Source: an uncultured Lachnospiraceae bacterium
GTDB lineage: Bacteria; Bacillota; Clostridia; Lachnospirales; Lachnospiraceae
Direction: 5' to 3'
DNA: 64,000 bases
NCBI GenBank assembly: GCA_910586615.1
Contig: CAJUJP010000018.1
Coordinates: forward strand, 1-64,000
The position numbers and the translations under genes are program-made. The notes beneath the pieces were generated by a model. It did not search any database and had not been told where the DNA came from. It worked only from the letters and a program-made list of their open reading frames with translations. This document shows, in pieces, positions 26,096-35,361 of the stretch. Every line of letters starts with the position of its first letter. Within the stretch, counting starts at the first letter, position 1.

Positions 26096-27790
26096 TTATA
26101 TCACAAACTGATCCATCAGCCCCACCATAGTCTCAACCTGGGTCTTCTGCTCTTCGCTGACTGCAGCCGTCTCCTGTGATGCCGCGGAATTATTATCGAC
26201 CACAGCAGAAACCTGCTCCACGCTTGCGTTGACATCGCGCATACGTTCCGTATCCTGCTTGAGCATCTCCACAATCTGTTCCATCTTCTGTGTCGCTTCC
26301 TTTGCCTCCGTCATAACCTCATTCATGTTTGACACAGTCTCATCCGCGATCAGAATGCCCTTGTCCATTGCCGTAATGGTAGACTCGATCAATTCCGTGG
26401 TCTTGCCCGCCGCCCTTGCCGACTCATTGGCCAGATTCTTCACCTGCTCCGCCACCACCGCGAACCCTCTTCCGGCTTCACCTGCTCTTGCAGCCTCGAT
26501 CGCCGCATTTAACGCCAGAAGATTGGTCTGGGATGCAATATCCTCAATGGCACCTATAATCGTACCGATCTGCTCCGAACATCTGCTGATCTCCTGAATT
26601 GCCTCCTTCAGATCCAGCATCATCTTATTTCCGTTTGCCAGCGTAATACCGGCCTTGGTCGCAAGTCTTGCGGATTCTTCCGCCTCTCTGGTATTATATT
26701 CCATACTCTTGGTCATATCCTCAAAAACCGACAAAAGATCGGCCACCTGGCTGGCCTGTGCGGTACATCCCTGCGCCATATCTTCCGCTGCATACGCAAG
26801 CTGCCCGGAACCGCTGTCGATCTGTCTGGAAACATTGAGAATCGTTGACAGAGTCTCCCGCATCTTCTCTCCGATCTTCTGGAAAGACTCCTTGATCGTC
26901 ACAAATTCGCCTACATACTCCTGTTCTATCCGGATATTATAATTACCGTTGCCCATCTGCTCCAATATCTTCGTGATCTCTTCCACCATGGCAAGCAGAT
27001 TTTTCTTCATAAAGGCAATCGCGCCGACCATTCTCCCGACTTCACTCTCATCCGCCTGAAGATCCAGTTCCGTGCGGAAATTGCCTTCCGCCAGTACACC
27101 CATCTGATCAGAAACTTTCTGGATCGGCTCAAGAAGTTCTTTCTCAGCAAATTTAATGATCCTGAAAAACTGCATCACAACATAGACAAAAGCGCACGCA
27201 AACAAAGCACCAAAGAAAAGCTGCAATATTTGCATAACTGCCTGCTTTTTATCTTTCCGGCCAAGAATCTCCTGAATGATCTCATCTGTCAGTGAATTAA
27301 TCCTTTTGACCGTTTCTCCGTACTGGTCGCTGAACACACACGCCTGAGCCGCCTCAAGCTCCCCCGCCTGTACATGGGCAATTGCCTCTTCCTCCAGCGG
27401 AACCAGTCCTTCCGACAGATCGGAAATCCCGTTCAGGCTGTCCCACTCCGCATCCGTGAGACTGCACTTATGCAGCATTTCCACGGCATTCTCACGATTC
27501 CTGTCTGTGTTCAGTTCTTTCATGTAATCATCGTAATATGCCTGCTCGCCCGTAGCCGCATAGGACTGTATTTCATAAGTCAATGTCCTGGATCCTACCC
27601 TGTACTGGTTCAGTGCCGCCATGGTGTTGATCTGCGCGGTATGTACCCGTGATGTGCCCAGATTCAGTATAATAAATCCGAGCAGCAGCAGCGAGCCTGC
27701 CCCTACCGCCAGAAAAGCCTGATGTACTAGCTGCCTGAGCATTGCTGACTGGCTCTTTTTCCCTGATACTATAGCTTCCCCTTTTCCCAT
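26096..27790 (-). CDS. Methyl-accepting chemotaxis protein
   Basis: A 564-residue transmembrane chemoreceptor. Transmembrane helices lie at about 23-43 and 190-212, with a helical (four-helix-bundle type) extracellular sensor between, then HAMP and a long cytosolic signalling coiled coil. The hairpin tip is well conserved (QTNLLALNAAIEAARAGEAG). It would control CheA/CheW, which are not in this window. The ATG follows GGGAGA. A GC-rich inverted repeat (CCGGCGTC with GACGCCGG, about 26028-26067) lies just downstream of the stop and may be a terminator. Confidence 0.94.
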   Translation of the reverse strand: MGKGEAIVSGKKSQSAMLRQLVHQAFLAVGAGSLLLLGFIILNLGTSRVHTAQINTMAALNQYRVGSRTLTYEIQSYAATGEQAYYDDYMKELNTDRNRENAVEMLHKCSLTDAEWDSLNGISDLSEGLVPLEEEAIAHVQAGELEAAQACVFSDQYGETVKRINSLTDEIIQEILGRKDKKQAVMQILQLFFGALFACAFVYVVMQFFRIIKFAEKELLEPIQKVSDQMGVLAEGNFRTELDLQADESEVGRMVGAIAFMKKNLLAMVEEITKILEQMGNGNYNIRIEQEYVGEFVTIKESFQKIGEKMRETLSTILNVSRQIDSGSGQLAYAAEDMAQGCTAQASQVADLLSVFEDMTKSMEYNTREAEESARLATKAGITLANGNKMMLDLKEAIQEISRCSEQIGTIIGAIEDIASQTNLLALNAAIEAARAGEAGRGFAVVAEQVKNLANESARAAGKTTELIESTITAMDKGILIADETVSNMNEVMTEAKEATQKMEQIVEMLKQDTERMRDVNASVEQVSAVVDNNSAASQETAAVSEEQKTQVETMVGLMDQFVI

Positions 27791-27925
27791 TGTCTTTCTC
27801 CCAACATTATAAAATTATTTGCAGTACCCGGACATGCCGCCAAAGTTTCTCACGCGGCAATCTCCTGCCTGTATTTCTATTATATCGGTAACTTAAAATA
27901 ACATCAACCCTTAATCCGAAATATG

Positions 27926-27972
27926 GAAAAAGCAGGCGCCGCAACGCTTTCTTTCTGCGTTGCAGCGCCTGC
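27926..27972 (-). terminator. Terminator of the trigger-factor-like gene
   Basis: GCAGGCGCCGCAACGC (27932-27947) pairs with GCGTTGCAGCGCCTGC (27957-27972), with one mismatch. On the minus strand five T follow. It is a strong intrinsic terminator 50 bases beyond the stop codon at 28023. Confidence 0.93.
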
Positions 27973-28022
27973 ACCTGTTCATTTTGAAAAGACAAAAACT
28001 TTAGCCATCAGCCGGATCCGGA

Positions 28023-29174
28023 TCACTCATATAATCCTGTCAGATACTCGATCACCGCCTGACGCATCTCATTCTGTGCAAGATATGCTTCTCCGTAATT
28101 CTCTTTCAGGCTGTCAACATATTCCTCTCCGCTCTCTCCAGCCATCTCGTCAAAATATGCCTGGACATCAAAGCTGAGGCCTGCATCTTCAAAGACTGCC
28201 TGATAGACCATGGCCTCTTTTACCTCTTCTTTGGCCCGCTGGGTAAGTTCTTTCTCATATGCGATCTCGTCGTCAATGTCTTCCCCGTTATTATCGCTGT
28301 ATTTAAGAAGTGATTTCGCCGCCTTTAAATATTTCTTCGGATAAGTGTTTATCACAGAGTTTTCTACCACATATTCAGTAATGTACTCCTCCACATGGCC
28401 TGCGCGGAATTCATTTTCCACCTGGGCACGATATTCCTCTGCCGTAGATACCCCTTCCGTTTCCGCAAGATTTTCAGCCACGAATTCATCCGTAAGCTCC
28501 GGCACCTTCTGAATACCGTGGATGGTCACCGCAAAGCTGGCATCCTTACCTCCCAGCTCTTCGTTATAATCCTCCGGGAATGTAACCTCAACCGTCACCT
28601 CTTCACCGGGTTTATGGCCGATCAGCTGCTGCTCAAAATCATCCACAAACGAACCGGAACCGATGACCAGATCAGATCCTGCCCCGCCGCTGTTGCCGCC
28701 TTCAAATTCAACACCGTCCACAGTTCCCACATAATCAATATTTACTTCATCTCCGTCAGCGATCACAAGATCTCCGTCCGTCTTAAGCTCTTTGTAAGAG
28801 GAAAGCATCGAATCGATCTCACCTTCCACCTCTTCCGCCGTAGCCGCCACCTCGTCCTCCGGGATCGTTATATTCTTATAATCAGCCAATGTAACCGCCG
28901 ACTTCATGTCTGCATTTTCAATTTTACCGTCAGCGGTAAGCCCCGCGCTGAAATCCCTGTGGGGAGTCGTGCGGATAGCCATGATGTAAAGCTGTCTTCC
29001 CACAAGTGCCGCAAACGCCAGTACAAGAACCGTCGTCACCAGAATACCGGTTGTCCTGGAAACCCGCTTCTGGCGTCTCTCCTTCTCCACCTGTTTTCTG
29101 CGCGCCTCGCGCTTTGCCTTACTCTTGCTTACGTCTGTTTTCTCATCAACTCTGGTTGTTTTCTTTGCTGCCAT
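28023..29174 (-). CDS. Membrane-anchored trigger-factor-like FKBP peptidyl-prolyl isomerase
   Basis: A 383-residue protein whose C-terminal ~280 residues resemble trigger factor: an FKBP-type isomerase domain (VNIDYVGTVDGVEFEGG, then GSGSFVDDFEQQLIGHKPGEEV, about 145-235) and a helical chaperone arm. The N-terminal ribosome-binding domain is replaced by a very basic segment (1-42) and one membrane helix (about 44-64). It probably helps fold secreted proteins on the outer face of the membrane rather than nascent chains on the ribosome. It is monocistronic with a strong terminator. Confidence 0.87.
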   Translation of the reverse strand: MAAKKTTRVDEKTDVSKSKAKREARRKQVEKERRQKRVSRTTGILVTTVLVLAFAALVGRQLYIMAIRTTPHRDFSAGLTADGKIENADMKSAVTLADYKNITIPEDEVAATAEEVEGEIDSMLSSYKELKTDGDLVIADGDEVNIDYVGTVDGVEFEGGNSGGAGSDLVIGSGSFVDDFEQQLIGHKPGEEVTVEVTFPEDYNEELGGKDASFAVTIHGIQKVPELTDEFVAENLAETEGVSTAEEYRAQVENEFRAGHVEEYITEYVVENSVINTYPKKYLKAAKSLLKYSDNNGEDIDDEIAYEKELTQRAKEEVKEAMVYQAVFEDAGLSFDVQAYFDEMAGESGEEYVDSLKENYGEAYLAQNEMRQAVIEYLTGLYE

Positions 29175-29295
29175 TTTATTCGACCTTCACTTTCCGTAAA
29201 TTTATATCTCTAAAAAGATAATTTAGCATATTTGGCCGATAAATGAAATACCCAGATAAAAGTTCACAAATAATGCACAATTTTACCGTAACAAT

Positions 29296-30624
29296 TCATT
29301 CTGCCCGATAGACTTTTACGCCGTGAGCCGGAATCCCCGCCTCAATCCGGCCGGATACCACGGTGGTCTCTTTTTGTTCCCATAATTCAAACAATACCGT
29401 ATCCTCCGATATCAAAGCGTCCTCTCCCAATTTCTCAATATCGACAGAAACAGTCTGCTCCTCATCACTAAGATTGAAAAGCGCCACACAAAGTCTGCCG
29501 GCAGCTTCATCCTTGTTTTTCCAGACTGCCAGATCCTCTGTCCTCAAAATCTGGGTGCCTTTACAGCTTTCTTTCATCAACGCAAGTATATCCCTGTTGG
29601 TCAAAAGGGACAATGTCCAGTCATCCAGCAAAGTCAGTTCCGCGCCGATCATAAGCGGCGAGCGGAACATGCACCATAATGTCATCATGGTCTTCTGCTC
29701 TTCCCTTGAAAAGCGTGTCTCCCACTCATTGCCGAATCCCTTGCCCAGTTTTCCAAGAGGAAGCATGTCGCAGTCCGGAAAGCAGCCCGCACGCACATGA
29801 TCCTGCCACATCTCACATCGCACAAACATGCCTTTGAGCAGTTCCCATTCATCCCAGAAGTCGTCAGTGATCCGCCACATATTCGCATATCTGCAGTACT
29901 CCCATGCCCTGTCAATATGCGCCGGCCCAGGAGAAAGACTGAGCACAATGGGCCTGCCGCACTTTTCTATGGCCCGATGGATCATTCTGGTCTCCTCCCA
30001 TCCCAGAAAAGGTTCCGTTCTGTACAGCCTGCTGTCGCATATATCGTCACATTTGACAAAATCCACGCCCCACTGGGCATACAGGGAAAAGACAGAATCA
30101 TAGTATGCCTGTCCGTCCGGGGTGTTCCTCACACCATACATATCCGGATTCCAGATGCAGATCGAAGAAGGATCCGCAATCCGGTCGGCTTTCTCCTGCG
30201 CTCCCAGAACCGGACATGCCTCATGGGCAGCTTTCCGGGGAATGCCGCGCATGATATGAATTCCGAACTTTAACCCCAGTCCGTGCACATAATCCGCCAG
30301 CGGCCCGAACCCCTTTCCTCCGGCTGAGGAAGGAAATCTTGCCGGTGCCGGCAAAAACCTGCCGTAAGCGTCCATCTCCACATCTCCGAAAGGAATATAC
30401 TGATACCTGTCTCTGAGCGTTCCTGCGTCATTGGAATACCATTCGATGTCCACCACCACATATTCCCATCCGAATTCTTTCAAATGTTCCGCCATGTAAT
30501 CCGCATTGGCTTTCACCTGTGCCTCGTTTACGGTGGTGTCATAATAGTCATAGCTGTTCCATCCCATAGGCGGGGTTGGTGCAAAACTGTTTTTGTCTGC
30601 TGTCTTTTTTAATCGTTCCGTCAT
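29296..30624 (-). CDS. Alpha-galactosidase, GH27 type
   Basis: A 442-residue cytosolic enzyme (no signal peptide) that would release alpha-linked galactose. The barrel starts with PTPPMGWNSYDYYDT and VVVDIEWY; the nucleophile is Asp193 in FVKCDDI and the acid/base Asp255 in WRITDDFWD. A C-terminal beta-sandwich domain follows from about residue 345. The HIMRGIPR segment and long loops suggest the subgroup that includes alpha-galactosidases and alpha-N-acetylgalactosaminidases. It stands alone without a linked transporter. Confidence 0.86.
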   Translation of the reverse strand: MTERLKKTADKNSFAPTPPMGWNSYDYYDTTVNEAQVKANADYMAEHLKEFGWEYVVVDIEWYSNDAGTLRDRYQYIPFGDVEMDAYGRFLPAPARFPSSAGGKGFGPLADYVHGLGLKFGIHIMRGIPRKAAHEACPVLGAQEKADRIADPSSICIWNPDMYGVRNTPDGQAYYDSVFSLYAQWGVDFVKCDDICDSRLYRTEPFLGWEETRMIHRAIEKCGRPIVLSLSPGPAHIDRAWEYCRYANMWRITDDFWDEWELLKGMFVRCEMWQDHVRAGCFPDCDMLPLGKLGKGFGNEWETRFSREEQKTMMTLWCMFRSPLMIGAELTLLDDWTLSLLTNRDILALMKESCKGTQILRTEDLAVWKNKDEAAGRLCVALFNLSDEEQTVSVDIEKLGEDALISEDTVLFELWEQKETTVVSGRIEAGIPAHGVKVYRAE

Positions 30625-30731
30625 GATGATCTGACCGCCTTTCCTGCTTTTATACTCAAATCATACATGATACAGGCAGTTCTGTCACGAAACTCTTCTG
30701 TTTAAAAGTCAATGTCCGGAAAGTCAATGTC

Positions 30732-31121
30732 TTATTCGATCTGGGCGATCAGATTCCAAAAAGGGGAACAGTCCTCTCTCTTTCTCCCCGGTTCGTCGTA
30801 AAACAGAATCCTGTCATGATGATCAGGAACCACTCTCTTGATGGAATTGCGCGCGATCTGCTCCTGACTCCTGTTCACGCAGATTATGTAGATACCCTCT
30901 TTCCGCTCCGGCACCGTCTCCATTCTGGCCTGTACATCCGCACCCGCAAGATTCATCGCCCCGAAGCCCGTCATGCCGAATTTTTTCCTGAACTTAATAA
31001 AGAAGGATATCCCCTCCCTGAAAAAAACCTTCTTGATCCTTTCTTTTGTAGCGTTATCATATACTTCGCACAATGCGATCTCATTATTTACTTTTACTTT
31101 TGACAGTTTTGATTCTACCAT
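30732..31121 (-). CDS. Conserved-looking hypothetical protein
   Basis: A 129-residue soluble protein I do not recognise. It starts MVESKLSKVKVN, has no signal peptide or membrane helix, and is rich in Lys/Arg (predicted basic middle FIKFRKKFG). Good coding character and a GAGAGG site seven bases before the ATG support a real gene. It lies between the GH27 gene and mnmA on the same strand, with gaps of about 110 bases on either side. Confidence 0.65.
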   Translation of the reverse strand: MVESKLSKVKVNNEIALCEVYDNATKERIKKVFFREGISFFIKFRKKFGMTGFGAMNLAGADVQARMETVPERKEGIYIICVNRSQEQIARNSIKRVVPDHHDRILFYDEPGRKREDCSPFWNLIAQIE

Positions 31122-31239
31122 AATAACCTCTCTTCCACTACAGGTCTAAGAGCTTCTCTCCTCAGTAAGCTTATGCTTACAAGTACCTATCCTATCACAC
31201 GGGTTGTGAAAATGTCGTGAAGGAAAGCGGTAGAATTTC

Positions 31240-32328
31240 TTAAGATTTTCTTATTATGGTCCCCCCGCCCAGCACGCAGCCGTCCTCATAAAAAACCACT
31301 GCCTGTCCCGGTGTAATGGCACGCACCGGCTCCCGGAAAGTACATTTTATGACATCCTTTTCCACACGCTCAATAACACATTTTTCACCCCTGTGGGCAT
31401 AGCGGATCTTAGCCGTCACTTCTCTTTGTCCCGGCAGGTCTGCCATTCCCATATAGTTAATCCGGTCACAGTACAGCGTATCTCCGAACACGTCCTGCGC
31501 TTCGCCGATCACCACCTCATCCGTCTCCGGTCTGATCTGCGTCACAAACACAGGCCGTCCCATGGCCAGATTCAGCCCCTTGCGCTGTCCCACCGTATAG
31601 TGTGTGATCCCCAGATGCCTTCCCAGCACCTCTCCGTCTTCTGTCACGAAATTCCCCGGCCCCGGAACTCTCTCTCCCGCCGCCCGTTCGATATAGGCCG
31701 CATAATCATGATCCGGAATAAAGCAGATCTCCTGGCTGTCCGGCTTATGCGCTACAGGAAGTCCGGCCTGTTCTGCGATGGCCCGGATCTGGTCCTTCGT
31801 ATACTCCCCCACCGGCATCAGTGTACGGGCAAGCTGCTCCTGGGTCAGACTGTATAAAGCATAAGTCTGGTCTTTCCCGGCTGTGACGGAATTTCTGACC
31901 GCATACCTGCCGTCAGCCATCTGTGCGATCCGCGCATAATGTCCTGTGGCAATATAATCGGCACCGATGGCCAGACTCCTTTGCAGCATGGATTCCCATT
32001 TCACATAGCGGTTGCAGGCAATACACGGATTCGGCGTCCTGCCGGCCAGATACTCTTCCACAAAATAATCCATGACGCTGCACTTGAATGCTTCCCTGAA
32101 ATTCATCACATAATAGGGGATGTCCAGCTTCTGCGCCACCCTTCTGGCGTCGTCCACCGCGCTCAGGCCGCAGCAGCCTCCGTTTTTCTCCTGCACATCC
32201 CGCTCCACATCCTGCCAGATCTGCATGGTGGCTCCGATCACTTCATATCCCTGTTCTTTTAAAAGATATGCCGCCACGGAAGAATCCACTCCGCCGGACA
32301 TACCTACCACTACTTTCTTTTTTGTCAT
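31240..32328 (-). CDS. mnmA: tRNA-specific 2-thiouridylase MnmA
   Basis: Thiolates U34 of Lys, Glu and Gln tRNAs. The 362-residue protein has the PP-loop GMSGGVDSSVAA near residue 8, a catalytic cysteine in NPCIACNRYVK and the second in SQEICFIPD. The ATG at 32328 follows AGGGG; a longer reading frame extends upstream over the promoter region but has no ribosome site. It is divergent from the flippase gene at 32471, with about 140 bases between. Confidence 0.97.
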   Translation of the reverse strand: MTKKKVVVGMSGGVDSSVAAYLLKEQGYEVIGATMQIWQDVERDVQEKNGGCCGLSAVDDARRVAQKLDIPYYVMNFREAFKCSVMDYFVEEYLAGRTPNPCIACNRYVKWESMLQRSLAIGADYIATGHYARIAQMADGRYAVRNSVTAGKDQTYALYSLTQEQLARTLMPVGEYTKDQIRAIAEQAGLPVAHKPDSQEICFIPDHDYAAYIERAAGERVPGPGNFVTEDGEVLGRHLGITHYTVGQRKGLNLAMGRPVFVTQIRPETDEVVIGEAQDVFGDTLYCDRINYMGMADLPGQREVTAKIRYAHRGEKCVIERVEKDVIKCTFREPVRAITPGQAVVFYEDGCVLGGGTIIRKS

Positions 32329-32470
32329 ATTGATACCCCTTGTCCGCTTCAGCGGACGCAAAATCAATCGTTGTTTCTTCTTTTTCAAAAATGAAATATG
32401 TTCCGCCCGGTTCTTCTCTTCTTCACCCACGCATAGATTTAAACCATATCCAACATGAAGACGGTGCTCT

Positions 32471-33910
32471 ATGACATTACAGAAATGGAAAAACCCTTTA
32501 GTAACCGGAACTGTCATTCTTACACTGACCGGTCTCCTCAGCCGTTTTATCGGCTTTTTCTATCGCATTTTCCTGTCAAATATATTCGGCGCTGAAGGCA
32601 TGGGAATCTATCAGCTGATCTCCCCTGTGCTGGCGCTCTCCTTCTCGCTGACCGTATCCGGCATCCAGACTGCCATCTCAAAATATGTGGCCAGTGAAAC
32701 AAGCACCCGTGACTATAAGACCTCTTTCCGCACGCTCTGGGCAGGCTTCCTTCTTGCCATGGCGCTGTCCGCGGCCTGCGCGCTGTACATTTATCTGTAT
32801 GCGGACTGGATCGCCGTCACCCTTTTGCTGGAAGCACGAACTGCACCGTTACTGCGCATCATCGCCCTGTCCATCCCTATGGCTACCGTGCATTCCTGTA
32901 TTAACGGCTACTTCTACGGCATCCGCAAAACCGCCATTCCGGCCGTATCCCAACTGGCGGAACAGCTTTGCCGTGTGGGCTCTGTCTATCTGATCTACTA
33001 CTTCTGCAGACAGCATAACATGAAACCTACCATCAGTTTTGCCGTAGCAGGTCTGGTTATCGGTGAAGGTGCCTCCATGATTGTCTCTGTCGTTGCAATT
33101 CTGGCACGGGCGCATCAGGTATTTCCGGTTCGGGATTATGAATCCGGCACTTCACATACACCCGGCCGTGCTTTTTGCAATGGAGGATTTTTTCGTTCTG
33201 CCCGCAGATCTCAGACTCCTCTGCGTACAGCGCCGGTCTGGAGCATATACAGAGGGATCATGGGACAGCTTCTGCGGCTGGCAGTGCCTCTGTCCGCCAA
33301 CCGGCTGGTTATCAACCTGCTGCAAAGCATCGAGGCGATCTATATCCCCAACAGGCTTATGGCCCACGGATTGAACAATGCCGATGCCCTGGGCGTGTAC
33401 GGTGTGCTGACGGGAATGAGCCTGCCGTTGATCCTTTTTCCGTCGGCCATCACCAATTCCATATCCGTACTGCTGCTGCCCATCGTGTCCGAAGCAGACG
33501 CCGCCGGCAACAAAGCCGCTGTCAGACGGGCCATCATGACTTCCATACGCTACTGCCTGCTGCTGGGTTTCGGCTGTACTGCCATGTTTCTTCTTCTGGG
33601 ACGTCCCGCAGGACGCCTGTTGTTTCACTCGGAACTGGCCGGCAGCTTTATCTTGACCTTAAGCTTTATCTGCCCTTTCATGTATATCGCCAGTACACTG
33701 AACAGCATTCTGAACGGACTGGGAAAAACGGCCCAGACTTTCCTGTTCAGCGTGGTCAGCCTTCTGCTGCGCCTGCTCTTTGTGTTCATCGCCATTCCGG
33801 TCTACGGGATCAAAGGCTACCTCTGGGGCACACTGGCAAGCCAGATGCTGCAGACGTTTCTGTGCACGGTATCGGCGCTTCATATTTCCCATAAGGCACA
33901 CCGGGCGTAA
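32471..33910 (+). CDS. SpoVB/MurJ-like lipid-linked polysaccharide flippase
   Basis: A 479-residue membrane protein of the MVF/polysaccharide-exporter group, with about 14 hydrophobic helices. The N-terminus (TLTGLLSRFIGFFYRIFLS) and IYQLISPVLALSFSLTVSG are typical of SpoVB-type proteins, which flip lipid-linked precursors and act in spore cortex formation. A basic ~35-residue hydrophilic insert lies near residues 218-255. No clear ribosome site precedes the ATG, so initiation may be weak. Confidence 0.85.
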   Translation: MTLQKWKNPLVTGTVILTLTGLLSRFIGFFYRIFLSNIFGAEGMGIYQLISPVLALSFSLTVSGIQTAISKYVASETSTRDYKTSFRTLWAGFLLAMALSAACALYIYLYADWIAVTLLLEARTAPLLRIIALSIPMATVHSCINGYFYGIRKTAIPAVSQLAEQLCRVGSVYLIYYFCRQHNMKPTISFAVAGLVIGEGASMIVSVVAILARAHQVFPVRDYESGTSHTPGRAFCNGGFFRSARRSQTPLRTAPVWSIYRGIMGQLLRLAVPLSANRLVINLLQSIEAIYIPNRLMAHGLNNADALGVYGVLTGMSLPLILFPSAITNSISVLLLPIVSEADAAGNKAAVRRAIMTSIRYCLLLGFGCTAMFLLLGRPAGRLLFHSELAGSFILTLSFICPFMYIASTLNSILNGLGKTAQTFLFSVVSLLLRLLFVFIAIPVYGIKGYLWGTLASQMLQTFLCTVSALHISHKAHRA

Positions 33911-34032
33911 ACCGCCTGCCGAAGCGTCTTGTCTACACAGACTTTTCTCCTGAGGCAGGTTGTGCAAGCGCCAAAATGCGGCTTTGGAGCATTTTGTGTG
34001 CATAAAAGTACGCAGACACGCAAAAACGTTTC

Positions 34033-34061
34033 TTGCGATTCACACCCTAATATACTATAAT
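34033..34061 (+). promoter_or_regulatory. Promoter of the DAHP synthase gene
   Basis: TTGCGA (34033-34038), 17 bases, TATAAT (34056-34061). The ~90-base leader has TGCCAGA and TCTGGCA arms about 40 bases apart. No T-box consensus was seen, so the leader's role is open. Confidence 0.75.
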
Positions 34062-34157
34062 ATATGTGCTTTTGCCAGAAAAATCGATTCCATCTGTGTA
34101 TCCAACGTAACTGTTTTGTCTGGCACTGAGTATACATTTTAAGAGGAGTGTGAAAAA

Positions 34158-35186
34158 ATGTCTTTTCATTATGTAGCAAAATTACCAACCCCGGAAGAAA
34201 TCCGTAAACAGTTTCCGGTGCCCGAACATCTCGTGAAGCTCAAACAGGCCCGGGATGCCGAGATCCGTGATGTCATTACCGGAAAAAGCAGCAAATTTCT
34301 GCTGATCATCGGGCCCTGTTCCGCAGATAACGAGGAAGCGGTTTGTGATTATGTAAACCGGCTTGCCCGCATCAACGAACAGGTCAAAGATAAATTAATT
34401 CTGATACCCAGAATCTATACAAACAAGCCCCGTACTACCGGCGAGGGATACAAAGGCATCGTCAGTCAGCCCGACCCGGAGAAAAAACCGGATTTCACAA
34501 GCGGCCTGATTGCCATGCGCAAGATGCATATCCGCGCCATCGAAGAATCCAGACTGACCGCCGCGGATGAAATGCTCTATCCCGACAACTGGGGCTATGT
34601 GGAGGACATCCTTTCCTATGTTGCCATCGGGGCACGTTCCGTAGAGGATCAGCAGCACCGCATGACCGTCAGCGGTTTCGACGTTCCCGCCGGCATGAAG
34701 AACCCTACCAGCGGCACACTGTCCGTCATGCTGAACTCGATCTATGCCGCACAGCATCCCCATGAATTTATCTACAGAGGATTTGAAGTGAGTACAGGCG
34801 GCAATCCGCTGGCACACGCTGTCCTGCGCGGTTCCGTCAACAAGCACGGCCGGAGCCTGCCAAACTACCACTATGAAGATCTGGCCATGCTCTGCTCCCT
34901 GTACCATGAATATGACCTTGTGAATCCGGCCTGCATCATCGATGCCAACCACAATAACTCCGATAAGAAGTACGAGCAGCAGATTCGTATTGTCAAGGAA
35001 GTAATGCACAGCCGGAAACTGAACAGCGATATTCACCGCATGGTAAAAGGCGTTATGGTGGAAAGCTATATTGAAGAAGGCAGCCAGAAAATCGGCGAAG
35101 GCATCTACGGTAAATCCATTACCGATCCCTGTCTGGGCTGGAAAGCATCGGAACGGCTGATCTATGATATTGCAGAATACGAGTAA
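34158..35186 (+). CDS. aroF: 3-deoxy-7-phosphoheptulonate synthase (DAHP synthase, type I)
   Basis: Joins erythrose 4-phosphate and phosphoenolpyruvate, the first step of the shikimate pathway. The 342-residue protein is full length, with the family motifs IGPCSADN, PRIYTNKPRTTGEGYKG, GARSVEDQ and the metal-site region IDANHNNSDK. An AAGAGGAGTG site precedes the ATG. It is a single-gene unit with its own promoter and terminator. aroA lies about 17 kb away on the other strand. The symbol could equally be aroG or aroH, since the feedback amino acid cannot be read from the sequence. Confidence 0.93.
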   Translation: MSFHYVAKLPTPEEIRKQFPVPEHLVKLKQARDAEIRDVITGKSSKFLLIIGPCSADNEEAVCDYVNRLARINEQVKDKLILIPRIYTNKPRTTGEGYKGIVSQPDPEKKPDFTSGLIAMRKMHIRAIEESRLTAADEMLYPDNWGYVEDILSYVAIGARSVEDQQHRMTVSGFDVPAGMKNPTSGTLSVMLNSIYAAQHPHEFIYRGFEVSTGGNPLAHAVLRGSVNKHGRSLPNYHYEDLAMLCSLYHEYDLVNPACIIDANHNNSDKKYEQQIRIVKEVMHSRKLNSDIHRMVKGVMVESYIEEGSQKIGEGIYGKSITDPCLGWKASERLIYDIAEYE

Positions 35187-35211
35187 AAAACACCAGAAAA
35201 TCAACCACTGA

Positions 35212-35235
35212 AGCAGCCATTCCGGCTGCTTTTTT
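35212..35235 (+). terminator. Terminator of the DAHP synthase gene
   Basis: AGCAGCC, five bases, GGCTGCT followed by TTTTTT; a classic intrinsic terminator. Confidence 0.95.
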
Positions 35236-35288
35236 GGTACTTCAGTTTATTCTCTTTCTCAGAAATCTCTTCCTGTGATATTTTCCTC

Positions 35289-35339
35289 TTGACCCAAGTA
35301 TGAAATCGTACTATACTAGCTTTTAGTATGAAATCATAC
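35289..35339 (+). promoter_or_regulatory. Promoter with twin MarR-type operators
   Basis: TTGACC (35289-35294), 17 bases, TATACT (35312-35317). Two nearly identical imperfect palindromes, GTATGAAATCGTAC (35298-35311) and GTATGAAATCATAC (35326-35339), lie 28 bp apart. One fills the promoter spacer and the other covers the expected start site. The MarR protein encoded next is the obvious ligand, which implies autorepression. Confidence 0.8.
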
Positions 35340-35361
35340 CATTGTAAAGGAAACTGAACTT

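Noticed and set aside
29797..30273. Plus-strand frame of 158 codons opposite the GH27 gene
   Set aside because: Shadow of a clear GH27 catalytic domain without a ribosome site.
34062..34157. T-box or amino-acid riboswitch in the DAHP synthase leader
   Set aside because: The leader is only ~90 bases, with no T-box consensus and no terminator/antiterminator pair; only a 7-bp distant pairing was found.
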